Below the pieces are notes generated by a model. That model saw only the letters and a program-made list of their open reading frames with translations, was not told the origin of the DNA and ran no database searches. Positions 38,159 through 47,211 of a stretch of 64,000 nt of DNA are shown piece after piece (position 1 is the first letter of the stretch; each line of letters begins with the position of its first letter). This stretch comes from Melioribacter roseus (GTDB lineage: Bacteria; Bacteroidota; Ignavibacteria; Ignavibacteriales; Melioribacteraceae), in NCBI GenBank assembly GCA_020724265.1, contig DYHH01000004.1, forward strand, positions 161,567 to 225,566. Direction: 5' to 3'. Made by a program: the position numbers and the translations under genes.

Positions 38159-39701
38159 TAAAAATATTGCCGCTATTGATATCGGAACAAATTCCGTTCA
38201 CTTGATAGTTGTTAAAGTTTTAGAACACGGCAACTTCGAAATTATTGACAGGGAAAAAGAAGTTATTCGTTTAGGAGAAGGATTTTCAGGTGACATTAAA
38301 AGATTATCAACTGATGCAATTGAAAGAGCAGTAAATGCAATCGGTAGATTCAAACAAATTGCCGATTTACACAATGCAAAAATAAGAGCAGTAGCTACAA
38401 GCGCTGTTCGTGAATCTCTAAACAAGAGCGAATTTATTGAAGAAGTGCGTAATCAAACGGGTGTTGAAGTTGAAGTTATATCCGGGCAGGAAGAAGCCCG
38501 CTTAATTTATTTGGGAATTCTGAGAGCTGTACCGGTTTATGAAAAGCGAGCATTGTGTATCGATATAGGGGGTGGAAGTACCGAATTAATACTAGGTATT
38601 AATGGGAAAATAGAGTTTTCGAGAAGTATTAAAATTGGTGCTGTTAGATTAACTCAAAAATTTTTCCCCGAAGGTAAAGTAACTAAATCCGCTATTAAAG
38701 AATGTAAAAAATGGGTTAAAGGCGAAATATTTCACGTAACAAATTATGCATCGAAATACGGTTTTGAAATCTGTGTTGGTTCTTCCGGTACTATTCAGTC
38801 TGTTGGTTATATTCTATCTGAAATGACTAACAAAGAAATTACACCCAATAGAATCTTAAATAATTTTGAGTTTACAAAAGATGAATTAAGCAAAGTTGTT
38901 GATTTAATCCTCGGGGCGAAAACTGTCCAGGAAAGAAAGAAAATAAAAGGAATGGATACCAAGCGTGCCGATATTTTCCCGGCTGGTATAATTGTCCTTC
39001 AAACAATATTTGAGCAGTTAAATGTTAATAAAATGATTATCTCCGAATATTCTTTGCGTGAAGGGTCAGTCATAGATGCCTTGCAGAATTTAAATATTGA
39101 ACAACATAAACCGCGGCTGAGTGATATTCGATATGAAAGTGTTTTACAACTTGCAAAGACATGTTACTTTGACAGTAATCATTGTTTCCATGTTGCAAAT
39201 CTTGCTTCAAAATTATTTGATGATTTGGAAGAAGTACATAATTTGGATAACTCTACAAGAGAATATCTTATAGCAGCTACATTACTTCATGATATAGGTC
39301 ATCACATTTCACATAACCAACATCATAAGCACAGCAACTATATTATTCGCAACAGCGAGCTGATGGGATTTAACGAAACCGAAATTAATATAATTGCAAA
39401 CGTTGCTCGTTACCATAGAAAGAGTCATCCTAAACAGAAACACCCGGAATTTGCTTCTCTCTCACCCGCGAATCAGACAATTGTAAAAAAACTATCTGCA
39501 ATATTAAGAGTTGCCGATGCTTTAGACAGATCACATCAGCAAAAAATTAGTGATATTGCAGCGAGAAATGATAATGGTACTGTAACAATTTCATTCAATA
39601 CAAATAACTTTCCTATAGATATAGAGCTTTGGAACTTAGGAAGAAGACAAAAATTATTTGAAGAATTATTCAATAAGAAACTTGTAATTGAGGCTAAATA
39701 A
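38145..39701 (+). CDS. Ppx/GppA family phosphatase with HD domain
   Basis: 518 residues. The actin-like ASKHA core has AAIDIGTNSVHLIVV, VATSAVRES and CIDIGGGSTELI. The C-terminal HD-type domain has HVANLASKLF and LLHDIGHHISHNQHHKHSNYI. Enzymes of this type hydrolyse polyphosphate or pppGpp; both reactions are known in the family and I cannot pick between them. ATGATG at the start leaves a 3 bp uncertainty. It ends the pgeF-folBK-GT9 gene run; asnS has its own promoter. Confidence 0.92.
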   Translation: MMLVNKNIAAIDIGTNSVHLIVVKVLEHGNFEIIDREKEVIRLGEGFSGDIKRLSTDAIERAVNAIGRFKQIADLHNAKIRAVATSAVRESLNKSEFIEEVRNQTGVEVEVISGQEEARLIYLGILRAVPVYEKRALCIDIGGGSTELILGINGKIEFSRSIKIGAVRLTQKFFPEGKVTKSAIKECKKWVKGEIFHVTNYASKYGFEICVGSSGTIQSVGYILSEMTNKEITPNRILNNFEFTKDELSKVVDLILGAKTVQERKKIKGMDTKRADIFPAGIIVLQTIFEQLNVNKMIISEYSLREGSVIDALQNLNIEQHKPRLSDIRYESVLQLAKTCYFDSNHCFHVANLASKLFDDLEEVHNLDNSTREYLIAATLLHDIGHHISHNQHHKHSNYIIRNSELMGFNETEINIIANVARYHRKSHPKQKHPEFASLSPANQTIVKKLSAILRVADALDRSHQQKISDIAARNDNGTVTISFNTNNFPIDIELWNLGRRQKLFEELFNKKLVIEAK

Positions 39702-39793
39702 GAATTTGGGTTCATAAAGATTATTACAATGATAAAAAACTATAATTTGTCCTTTATCTGTTTTATTCTTGTTAAAATCGTTCCGAGAAAATT

Positions 39794-39825
39794 TTTGCTT
39801 TTATAGGCACTCGTCTTTATATTTG
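39794..39825 (+). promoter_or_regulatory. Predicted strong promoter of asnS-nuo
   Basis: TTTG (39794-39797), 20 bp spacer, TATATTTG (39818-39825), an exact fit to TTTG-N20-TAnnTTTG. The leader would be about 30 nt to the ATG at 39862. It is the best match in the window and may drive the whole asnS-nuoJKLM-antiporter-nuoN series, since gene spacings after asnS are all under 10 bp. Confidence 0.7.
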
Positions 39826-39861
39826 AAAATTCATATTCAAGGATTGTTTCAGATAATTTTT

Positions 39862-41151
39862 ATGGTATATATTAACAAATTAGCGGAACACGTAGGTCAA
39901 GAAGTTACTCTCAAAGGTTGGTTATATAATAAGAGATCTAGCGGAAAATTACAGTTTTTAATGCTAAGAGACGGTACCGGGTTAGTTCAATGTGTCGTTT
40001 TCAAGGGGAATGTCTCAGACGAAATATTTGAATCTGCTAAAAAACTCACCCAAGAATCCTCAGTCGAAATTACCGGAACAGTTAAAAAAGACGAACGTCA
40101 AGTCGGTGGTCATGAAATTGACGTTAAAGAATTAACCGTAATTTCTATTGCCGAAGAATATCCTATTACACCGAAAGAACACGGTATAGAATTTTTAATC
40201 GACCATCGTCATCTATGGCTGCGATCTAGAAAGCAATGGGCTATAATGAGAATTCGTCATAGAATTGTTAAAGCAATTCGTGATTTTTTTGATGACCGCG
40301 GGTTTGTACTTTTTGATCCCCCCATAATTACACCAAATGCTTGTGAAGGAACTTCTACTTTATTCGAAACTCCATATTTTGATTTAGGAACTGCATACTT
40401 AACTCAATCGGGACAACTATACGCAGAAGCCGGTGCAATGGCACTTAGCAAAGTTTATACTTTTGGTCCTACATTCAGAGCCGAGAAATCAAAAACTCGC
40501 CGGCACCTTACGGAATTCTGGATGGTCGAACCTGAAATGGCATTCTATAATTTAGATGATAACATGGATTTGGCAGAAGAGTTTGTAGAATACATTGTAC
40601 AAACAATTTTAGCGGAAAGAAAAGAAGAACTTGAAATTCTTGAAAGAGATACTACAAATCTTGAAAAAGTTAAAAGACCTTTCCCTAGAGTTTCGTATAC
40701 AGATGCCGTTGAAATATTAAAGAAAAAAAATCATGCTTTTGAATGGGGGAATGATTTTGGCGGTGCAGACGAAACGGTAATTTCCGAAGAATTTGACAGA
40801 CCTGTAATGATCCATCGTTACCCTTCTGAAGTAAAAGCTTTTTATATGAAAAGAGATCCTCAAAATGATAAAGTGGCTTTGGCTGTTGATATGATTGCCC
40901 CCGAAGGTTACGGTGAAATTATCGGTGGAAGCCAAAGAGAAGATGATCTTAACAAATTGTTGGAAAGAATAAAAGAACATAATCTACCCCAGACGTTTTT
41001 TGAATGGTATTTAGACTTAAGAAGATATGGTTCGGTACCTCATTCCGGTTTCGGATTAGGTTTAGAAAGAACAGTAAGTTGGATTTGCGGTCTCGATCAT
41101 TTAAGAGAAGCAATTCCTTTCCCAAGAATGATATATAGGAATACACCTTAG
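39862..41151 (+). CDS. asnS: Asparaginyl-tRNA synthetase
   Basis: 429 residues, the AsnRS size. N-terminal OB-fold anticodon domain ([26 protein letters not shown]), then a class II catalytic domain: motif 2 [21 protein letters not shown] and motif 3 [25 protein letters not shown] is typical of AsnRS; the missing bacterial insertion excludes AspRS. The ATG at 39862 is preferred over an upstream in-frame codon at 39769, because the latter lies before the promoter and adds non-homologous residues. nuoJ follows by 2 bp. Confidence 0.95.
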   Translation: MVYINKLAEHVGQEVTLKGWLYNKRSSGKLQFLMLRDGTGLVQCVVFKGNVSDEIFESAKKLTQESSVEITGTVKKDERQVGGHEIDVKELTVISIAEEYPITPKEHGIEFLIDHRHLWLRSRKQWAIMRIRHRIVKAIRDFFDDRGFVLFDPPIITPNACEGTSTLFETPYFDLGTAYLTQSGQLYAEAGAMALSKVYTFGPTFRAEKSKTRRHLTEFWMVEPEMAFYNLDDNMDLAEEFVEYIVQTILAERKEELEILERDTTNLEKVKRPFPRVSYTDAVEILKKKNHAFEWGNDFGGADETVISEEFDRPVMIHRYPSEVKAFYMKRDPQNDKVALAVDMIAPEGYGEIIGGSQREDDLNKLLERIKEHNLPQTFFEWYLDLRRYGSVPHSGFGLGLERTVSWICGLDHLREAIPFPRMIYRNTP

Positions 41152-41153
41152 TT

Positions 41154-41669
41154 ATGATTTTAGAGTATATTCTTTTTGCTATACTGGGTTTAGTTGCGGT
41201 TGTTACTTCTGTAGCAATGATAACGAGACCAAGCCCCGTGATGAGTGCTATTTTCCTTGTCCTTAACTTTTTTGCATTAGCCGGATTATACCTCTTACTT
41301 AATGCTCAATTTATAGCTGTTGTCCAAGTTATCGTATATGCCGGTGCTATTATGGTGCTTTTCCTTTTTGTTCTAATGCTTCTAAATACCGATAGTGAAC
41401 ACGCAATTCTTAAAGAAAAAAGAAAACTTAAATTTATCGGTATATTTATTGCAGTACTTGTATTTATTCAAATCGGTTATATTGTTTTTTATTCCGCTCC
41501 ATCCGATAGTGTTACAAAAGAAATTGCAGAAAGTATTAATGCCGGTAAAATTGAAACAATCGGTACAGAGTTATATACAACTTATGTACTTCCGTTTTTG
41601 GCTTCCGGGTTTTTATTACTTGGAGCAACAATAGGTGCAATTGTTTTAGCAATGAAAAAATTCGAGTAA
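41154..41669 (+). CDS. nuoJ: NADH-quinone oxidoreductase subunit J
   Basis: 171 residues, five hydrophobic segments. LFAILGLVAVVTSVAMI and the QVIVYAGAIMVLFLFVLMLL segment (TM3, with the pi-bulge region) are the NuoJ signature. It is part of the membrane arm of complex I that couples quinone reduction to proton pumping. First of the nuo genes here, 2 bp after asnS. No nuoA-I genes precede it, so the peripheral arm must be encoded elsewhere. Confidence 0.95.
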   Translation: MILEYILFAILGLVAVVTSVAMITRPSPVMSAIFLVLNFFALAGLYLLLNAQFIAVVQVIVYAGAIMVLFLFVLMLLNTDSEHAILKEKRKLKFIGIFIAVLVFIQIGYIVFYSAPSDSVTKEIAESINAGKIETIGTELYTTYVLPFLASGFLLLGATIGAIVLAMKKFE

Positions 41670-41675
41670 GATTTT

Positions 41676-41984
41676 ATGAATACTATTCCAATGGAATATT
41701 ACTTATTAATAAGTGCATTTATGTTCTCTGTGGGGGTAACAGGTGTACTCATTAGAAGAAATGCTATTGTTGTTTTCATGTGTATCGAATTAATGTTGAA
41801 TTCGGCAAATTTAGCCCTCGTTACTTTTTCATCTTTTTTAGGTGATCCTGCCGGTCAAGTATTCGTATTTTTTGTTATGACTGTTGCTGCTGCCGAAGCT
41901 GCTGTTGGTCTTGCAATAATAATAGCAATATTTAGAAATAAATTAACAGTTAATATTGATGAGATAAACATCTTTAAGTGGTAG
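41676..41984 (+). CDS. nuoK: NADH-quinone oxidoreductase subunit K
   Basis: 102 residues, three membrane helices. The two buried glutamates of the antiporter-like E-channel are present as Glu38 ([14 protein letters not shown]) and Glu74 ([11 protein letters not shown]), corresponding to E. coli Glu36 and Glu72. It is in the membrane arm next to NuoJ. The start is 6 bp after nuoJ and the stop 1 bp before nuoL. Confidence 0.97.
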   Translation: MNTIPMEYYLLISAFMFSVGVTGVLIRRNAIVVFMCIELMLNSANLALVTFSSFLGDPAGQVFVFFVMTVAAAEAAVGLAIIIAIFRNKLTVNIDEINIFKW

Positions 41985-41985
41985 A

Positions 41986-43926
41986 ATGATAGAATTAATT
42001 TATTTGACAATATTACTCCCGCTGCTCGGTTTTGTTATAAACGGGTTTTTCGGAAAGAAAATCGGGAACGAAAAAGTTATCGGTTTAATCGGAAGTTCGA
42101 CTGTCGGTATCTCTTTCGTGATTTCTTTACTTGCATTAATTGAGACAATTAATCTTCCTGTTGAACAACGAACGAATGTTGTTGAGTTGTTTACATGGAT
42201 GAGTGTTGGTTCTTTGAATATTAGTTTTTCTTACTTAGTCGATCAGCTTTCTTTGGTTATGGCGCTTATTGTTACCGGTGTCGGATTTTTAATTCATGTT
42301 TATTCAATCGGTTACATGCATGGCGATAAAGGATTTTACAGATTTTTTGCTTACATGAACTTGTTCATTTTTGCTATGATGAACCTGGTTCTCGGAGATA
42401 ATTTTGTTGTTCTCTTTTTGGGGTGGGAAGGTGTCGGGTTATGTTCCTATTTATTGATCGGTTATTATTACGACCAAAAATTTGAAAAAGGTACTGTTGC
42501 TCAAGCTGCAAAAAAAGCATTTATTGTTAATAGAATTGGTGATTTCGGATTTTTACTTGGTATGTTTCTTATCTTCGAAACTTTCAACAGCTTAAACTTT
42601 CTAGAAGTATTTTCACAAGCAAAACATTTAACCGGTGCTGAATCTACTTTTGGATTCATTGCATTGTTTCTTTTTATAGGAGCAACCGGTAAATCTGCTC
42701 AAATACCTTTATTTGTATGGCTGCCTGATGCGATGGCGGGACCTACCCCGGTTTCTGCATTAATCCATGCCGCTACTATGGTTACTGCCGGTGTTTACAT
42801 GGTCGCTCGTGCTTCAATAATTTTTGCTTCTGCACCGGTTATCTTAGCCGTTGTAGCAGTTATTGGTTTGCTCACTGCTGTATTTGCCGCTACTATTGGT
42901 TTAGTTCAGACAGATATTAAAAAAGTATTGGCATATTCAACTGTTAGTCAACTTGGATATATGTTCTTAGCTGCGGGTGTCGGTGCTTTCAGTGCAGCAA
43001 TTTTTCACGTTATGACTCATGCATTCTTTAAAGCTCTTCTCTTTTTGGGCGCAGGGTCGGTTATTCATTCGATGCATCATCAGCAAGATATAATGCATTA
43101 CGGCGGATTAAAAAAATATATGCCGGTTACCTTCTTAACATTTATAATCGCAGCATTTGCTATTTCAGGGTTCCCGGGACTGTCAGGCTTTTTCAGTAAA
43201 GATGAAATTTTGTGGTTTTCTTATGCAAACGGCAATTTTGTTTATTGGCTGTTAGGTGCTCTTACTGCTGTTTTAACTGCATTTTATATGTTTAGATTGG
43301 TTTCACTTACATTTTTCGGTGAAGAAAGATTCAGCCACGATAAATATCATCCTCATGAATCACCTAAAGTAATGACAATACCGTTAATAATTTTAGCTGT
43401 GTTATCGGTAATCGGAGGATGGATTGGAATTCCCGAAGTATTTTCCGGTGAACACGGGAATGTTTTTCATAATTGGTTAGCCCCAATATTTTTAGATGCC
43501 GAGTTGAAACTTGCTTACTACGGTGCACATAGCCACACAGAAGAATTGATTTTAATGGCAATATCAGTTTCTGCTGCATTGTTTAGTATGTATGGTGCTT
43601 TCAAGATATATACTCAAAGAAGAGAAATTGCGGAAAAGTTTGCCTTGAAGTTCAAAAAAGCTTACATGGTATTGCTTAATAAATATTATGTCGATGAATT
43701 TTACGAAGCTACAGTTATTCAACCTATTCAAAAATCATCAGAGAAATTTTTGTGGAAAATTGCCGACAATAAATTGATAGACGGTATTGTAAACGGTACT
43801 GCGGTAGTTATAACTTCTTTTTCATCCGTAATTAAAAAAATGCAAACCGGCGTAGCTCAGGTTTATGCTTTAATTATGATGACCGGTATTGCAGCGATAT
43901 TATTCTGGATAATTTTGAGTTTATAA
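41986..43926 (+). CDS. nuoL: NADH-quinone oxidoreductase subunit L
   Basis: 646 residues with about 16 membrane helices. Key residue Glu149 is in LFLGWEGVGLCSY; the Lys-containing helix TGKSAQIPLFVWLPDAMAGPTPVSALIHAATMV and DIKKVLAYSTVSQLGYMF follow. The C-terminal long amphipathic helix that spans the arm is represented by the last 120 residues. It is the distal proton-pumping subunit. Length and residues are ordinary. Confidence 0.97.
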   Translation: MIELIYLTILLPLLGFVINGFFGKKIGNEKVIGLIGSSTVGISFVISLLALIETINLPVEQRTNVVELFTWMSVGSLNISFSYLVDQLSLVMALIVTGVGFLIHVYSIGYMHGDKGFYRFFAYMNLFIFAMMNLVLGDNFVVLFLGWEGVGLCSYLLIGYYYDQKFEKGTVAQAAKKAFIVNRIGDFGFLLGMFLIFETFNSLNFLEVFSQAKHLTGAESTFGFIALFLFIGATGKSAQIPLFVWLPDAMAGPTPVSALIHAATMVTAGVYMVARASIIFASAPVILAVVAVIGLLTAVFAATIGLVQTDIKKVLAYSTVSQLGYMFLAAGVGAFSAAIFHVMTHAFFKALLFLGAGSVIHSMHHQQDIMHYGGLKKYMPVTFLTFIIAAFAISGFPGLSGFFSKDEILWFSYANGNFVYWLLGALTAVLTAFYMFRLVSLTFFGEERFSHDKYHPHESPKVMTIPLIILAVLSVIGGWIGIPEVFSGEHGNVFHNWLAPIFLDAELKLAYYGAHSHTEELILMAISVSAALFSMYGAFKIYTQRREIAEKFALKFKKAYMVLLNKYYVDEFYEATVIQPIQKSSEKFLWKIADNKLIDGIVNGTAVVITSFSSVIKKMQTGVAQVYALIMMTGIAAILFWIILSL

Positions 43927-43929
43927 AGC

Positions 43930-45456
43930 ATGGAAAATTCGCAAATACTTACATATTTATTATTTACTCCGATTATAGGTGCGGTTATTATTCTCTTCAT
44001 GAAAGAATCGCAAACTGTACTGATTAAAATTTTCGGGTTGCTGATTTCTTTATTTGCATTTGCCGTCTCTTTGTATCCATATTTTAATTTTGATTATACT
44101 AATCCCGATTTCCAATTCATTCATAAAGTACTTTGGATTGAAAGCCTTGATATTAGTTATCATGTTGGGGCAGACGGCATTTCGGTATTATTAATTTTGT
44201 TAACTACATTTATTACACCGATCACTTTACTATCAAGCTGGAAAGCAATCGATAAGAAGATTAAACTCTTTACAATGATGATGCTGCTTTTAGAAGCCGG
44301 TATGATTGGTGTATTTATGGCACTTGACGTGTTTTTATTCTATATCTTCTGGGAAGCAATGTTAATACCGATGTATTTCATAATCGGTATTTGGGGCGGT
44401 GAACAGAGAATTTATGCTTCAGTTAAATTCTTTATTTATACAATGTTAGGTAGTTTATTGATGCTTGTTGCAATTATATGGTTAACCGTTGCTGCTTCAA
44501 AAAATATAGGATTATATACTACCAATCTGATACTCTTATACCAGCAGGCACCTAATATAATGCTGGATATTCAGAAGTGGTTGTTCCTTGCATTCTTTTT
44601 CAGCTTTGCTATTAAAGTTCCATTATTTCCTCTTCATACATGGTTGCCGGATGCACACGTTCAAGCACCCACAGCAGGTTCTGTTATTCTTGCCGGGGTT
44701 CTACTTAAAATGGGTACATACGGTTTAATAAGATTTAATTTGCCTCTATTCCCGCAATCTACTGTTGAATTTGCTCCTTTCATTTCAATACTTGCAATAA
44801 TTGGTATTATATACGGCGCTCTAGTAGCAATGGTACAAACCGATATGAAAAAATTGGTAGCTTATTCATCAGTTTCTCACTTGGGATTTGTAGTGTTGGG
44901 AATTTTTGCATTAACATTTGAATCAGTACAAGGTGCCGTAATTCAAATGGTAAACCACGGACTATCAACCGGCGCTTTGTTCCTTTTGGTAGGAATTATT
45001 TATGAAAGAACCCACAAAAGAGAAATTGCTTATTACGGAGGTATTGCAAAATTAGTTCCGTTATTTGCTATTGCTTTAATGTTTGCATCGCTTTCATCTA
45101 TTGGTTTACCGGGATTGAATGGATTTATCGGTGAGTTTTTAATTTTACTCGGGGCTTTTCAATCACAAGTTTTGGATAGCTGGTGGTATGTTGTATTTGC
45201 GGCTACTGGTGTGATCTTTGCCGCAGTTTATCTGTTATGGATGTATCAACGAGTTGTTTTCGGAACTGTTACTAATGAAAAATTGAATACTGAGCTTACT
45301 GATCTTAATGCTCGTGAAATTATTGTATTGGTACCGATTTTTATCTTCATAGTTTGGATTGGCATTTATCCGACAACGTTTTTGGATTTGAGTGAAGCTC
45401 CGGTGAGCGCTATTTTGGAACATGTAAAGAACTATACTTTTAACTTCCTTTACTAG
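43930..45456 (+). CDS. nuoM: NADH-quinone oxidoreductase subunit M
   Basis: 508 residues, about 14 helices. Proton-channel residues Glu142 (YIFWEAMLIPMYF), Lys229 (FAIKVPLFPLHTWLPDAHVQAP) and Lys260 (GVLLKMGTYG) are present, with KKLVAYSSVSHLGF later. It is the second antiporter-like pumping subunit of complex I. It begins 3 bp after nuoL. The next gene is not nuoN but an NhaD-like antiporter. Confidence 0.97.
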   Translation: MENSQILTYLLFTPIIGAVIILFMKESQTVLIKIFGLLISLFAFAVSLYPYFNFDYTNPDFQFIHKVLWIESLDISYHVGADGISVLLILLTTFITPITLLSSWKAIDKKIKLFTMMMLLLEAGMIGVFMALDVFLFYIFWEAMLIPMYFIIGIWGGEQRIYASVKFFIYTMLGSLLMLVAIIWLTVAASKNIGLYTTNLILLYQQAPNIMLDIQKWLFLAFFFSFAIKVPLFPLHTWLPDAHVQAPTAGSVILAGVLLKMGTYGLIRFNLPLFPQSTVEFAPFISILAIIGIIYGALVAMVQTDMKKLVAYSSVSHLGFVVLGIFALTFESVQGAVIQMVNHGLSTGALFLLVGIIYERTHKREIAYYGGIAKLVPLFAIALMFASLSSIGLPGLNGFIGEFLILLGAFQSQVLDSWWYVVFAATGVIFAAVYLLWMYQRVVFGTVTNEKLNTELTDLNAREIIVLVPIFIFIVWIGIYPTTFLDLSEAPVSAILEHVKNYTFNFLY

Positions 45457-45463
45457 TGAATAA

Positions 45464-46840
45464 ATGTTAAAGAAAATTATTTATTTGTTCTTTTTTTTAT
45501 CTGTAGGAACACCATTATTTGCATCAACGGAAGATGGTGCTAAACTTATTGAATACTGGTATATTGTTCTTCCATTTGTTGTTTTATTATTGATGATCGC
45601 TACCGGTCCGTTATTCTATCATCATTTCTGGGAAAGACATTATCCGAAGGTTGCTATAGCTCTTGGATCTGTTACGGTTCTTTTTTATTTAATTGTATTG
45701 CACGATACTCATAGCTTAGTTCATACGTTAGCCGAGTATCTATCGTTCATTGCTTTATTGTCATCCTTGTTTGTTGCTTCTGGTGGAATTCTTATAAAAG
45801 TAGACCGGAAAGCAACACCGGCATTAAATGTTCTTATTTTATTGTTTGGAAGCGTTATATCTAACGTTATCGGTACAACCGGTGCATCAATGTTACTGAT
45901 TCGTCCTTTTATAAAAATTAATAAGGATAGAATCAAACCATATCATATTGTGTTCTTCATTTTTTCTGTAAGTAATATTGGTGGTGCACTTACACCTATA
46001 GGCGATCCTCCTCTGTTTCTAGGTTTCTTACGAGGGGTTGAATTCTTCTGGGTTGTCCAGCATGTTTGGTATATCTGGGCGCCTACTCTTTTGGTCGTTC
46101 TGGGAATCTTCTTTGTTATTGATTCACTTAACAAATTAGGTTCTAACTCAGAAAACGAGTATACCGGGAAAATTCAGTTTAAAGGACTGAAAAATATTTG
46201 GTTTCTAGTTATTATAATAATATCAGTTTTCTTAGATCCCGGGGTGGTAAGTTGGATACCGAGTTTGTCCCCGATGCCGTTTGGCATAAGAGAAATAATT
46301 ATGTTTTCTGTAGTTTACTTCTCTTATAAAAAGGCAGATCAAGAGGCGTTGCGCGGAAACGAATTTGATTTTGAACCTATACGTGAAGTTGCATATTTGT
46401 TTGCCGGTTTATTTGCCACAATGATACCGGCGCTTCAGCTTATTGCTTATGAGGCAAATATATTTGGCGATGAATTAGATGCCGGATTGTTTTTTTGGGC
46501 TACCGGTTCGCTTTCGGCTTTCTTAGATAATGCTCCGACGTACTTGAATTTTCTAAGTGCTGAAATGGGAAAATTTGCTATGGATGTTAATGATAAATCG
46601 GAAGTACTGCTCTTTGAAATCGAACATCCGATTTATCTACAAGCTATTTCAGTCGCGGCTGTATTCTTTGGAGCGATGAGTTATATAGGTAATGCACCAA
46701 ACTTTATGGTGAAGTCAATTAGCGAACGAGCAGGTATTCAGATGCCAAGCTTTTTCGGTTTTATGGTTAAATACTCGATACCAATTTTGTTGCCGATCTT
46801 CATTCTTATTTGGTGGATTTTCTTTTACGGTAACGGATAA
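45464..46840 (+). CDS. NhaD-like Na+/H+ antiporter (ion-transporter superfamily) within the nuo cluster
   Basis: 458 residues with a signal-like N-terminus and about 11 hydrophobic segments. The NIGGALTPIGDPPLFLGFL segment, and a second FLDNAPTYLNF ... YIGNAPNFMVKSI segment, are the paired re-entrant loops of NhaD/arsenite-permease-like transporters. It probably exchanges Na+ for H+. It sits 7 bp after nuoM and 3 bp before the next gene, so it is co-transcribed with complex I. I recall an nhaD homologue among the complex I genes of Rhodothermus marinus, which suggests a conserved arrangement. Confidence 0.9.
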   Translation: MLKKIIYLFFFLSVGTPLFASTEDGAKLIEYWYIVLPFVVLLLMIATGPLFYHHFWERHYPKVAIALGSVTVLFYLIVLHDTHSLVHTLAEYLSFIALLSSLFVASGGILIKVDRKATPALNVLILLFGSVISNVIGTTGASMLLIRPFIKINKDRIKPYHIVFFIFSVSNIGGALTPIGDPPLFLGFLRGVEFFWVVQHVWYIWAPTLLVVLGIFFVIDSLNKLGSNSENEYTGKIQFKGLKNIWFLVIIIISVFLDPGVVSWIPSLSPMPFGIREIIMFSVVYFSYKKADQEALRGNEFDFEPIREVAYLFAGLFATMIPALQLIAYEANIFGDELDAGLFFWATGSLSAFLDNAPTYLNFLSAEMGKFAMDVNDKSEVLLFEIEHPIYLQAISVAAVFFGAMSYIGNAPNFMVKSISERAGIQMPSFFGFMVKYSIPILLPIFILIWWIFFYGNG

Positions 46841-46843
46841 ATT

Positions 46844-47209
46844 ATGAGAACAATAGACGAAGTGTTGAAATCAAAAATTAACGGAATGCATTATGGCAAT
46901 CGCCTACTTCTGCCTTTTTGTGCCGAAATATTAAAGGTAAGTATTGAAGATGATCTGATTATGGATTTTAGTACTGAGCAAGATGATGCCGAGTATAATA
47001 TAAATGATGAATTCACGGAAATTTATTTTCATAAATATAAATCGCTTGAAGAAGTTGTAACTAAATATGAAGTTATCAAAATGATTGTAGTTGAATCGGG
47101 AAGTGACCTATTCAATTTCAATGACCATAGAAAAGTCAGCATAGATATATTACCAAATCACATAGCAGAAATAAAAGAAATAGAGGACGATCAAATTTTT
47201 ATTGATTAA
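46844..47209 (+). CDS. Hypothetical protein between the antiporter and nuoN
   Basis: 121 residues, acidic, no signal peptide or membrane helix. I recognise no domain. It is a mixed alpha/beta soluble protein by eye (YHKYKSLEEV-type turns, and a hydrophobic YEVIKMIVVESGSDLF strand near residue 85). It starts 3 bp after the antiporter and ends 2 bp before nuoN. The location implies a link to complex I expression, assembly or regulation, but that is inference. It is not the pterin dehydratase-like protein reported near complex I in some genomes, since it lacks that motif. Confidence 0.8.
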   Translation: MRTIDEVLKSKINGMHYGNRLLLPFCAEILKVSIEDDLIMDFSTEQDDAEYNINDEFTEIYFHKYKSLEEVVTKYEVIKMIVVESGSDLFNFNDHRKVSIDILPNHIAEIKEIEDDQIFID

Positions 47210-47211
47210 TT

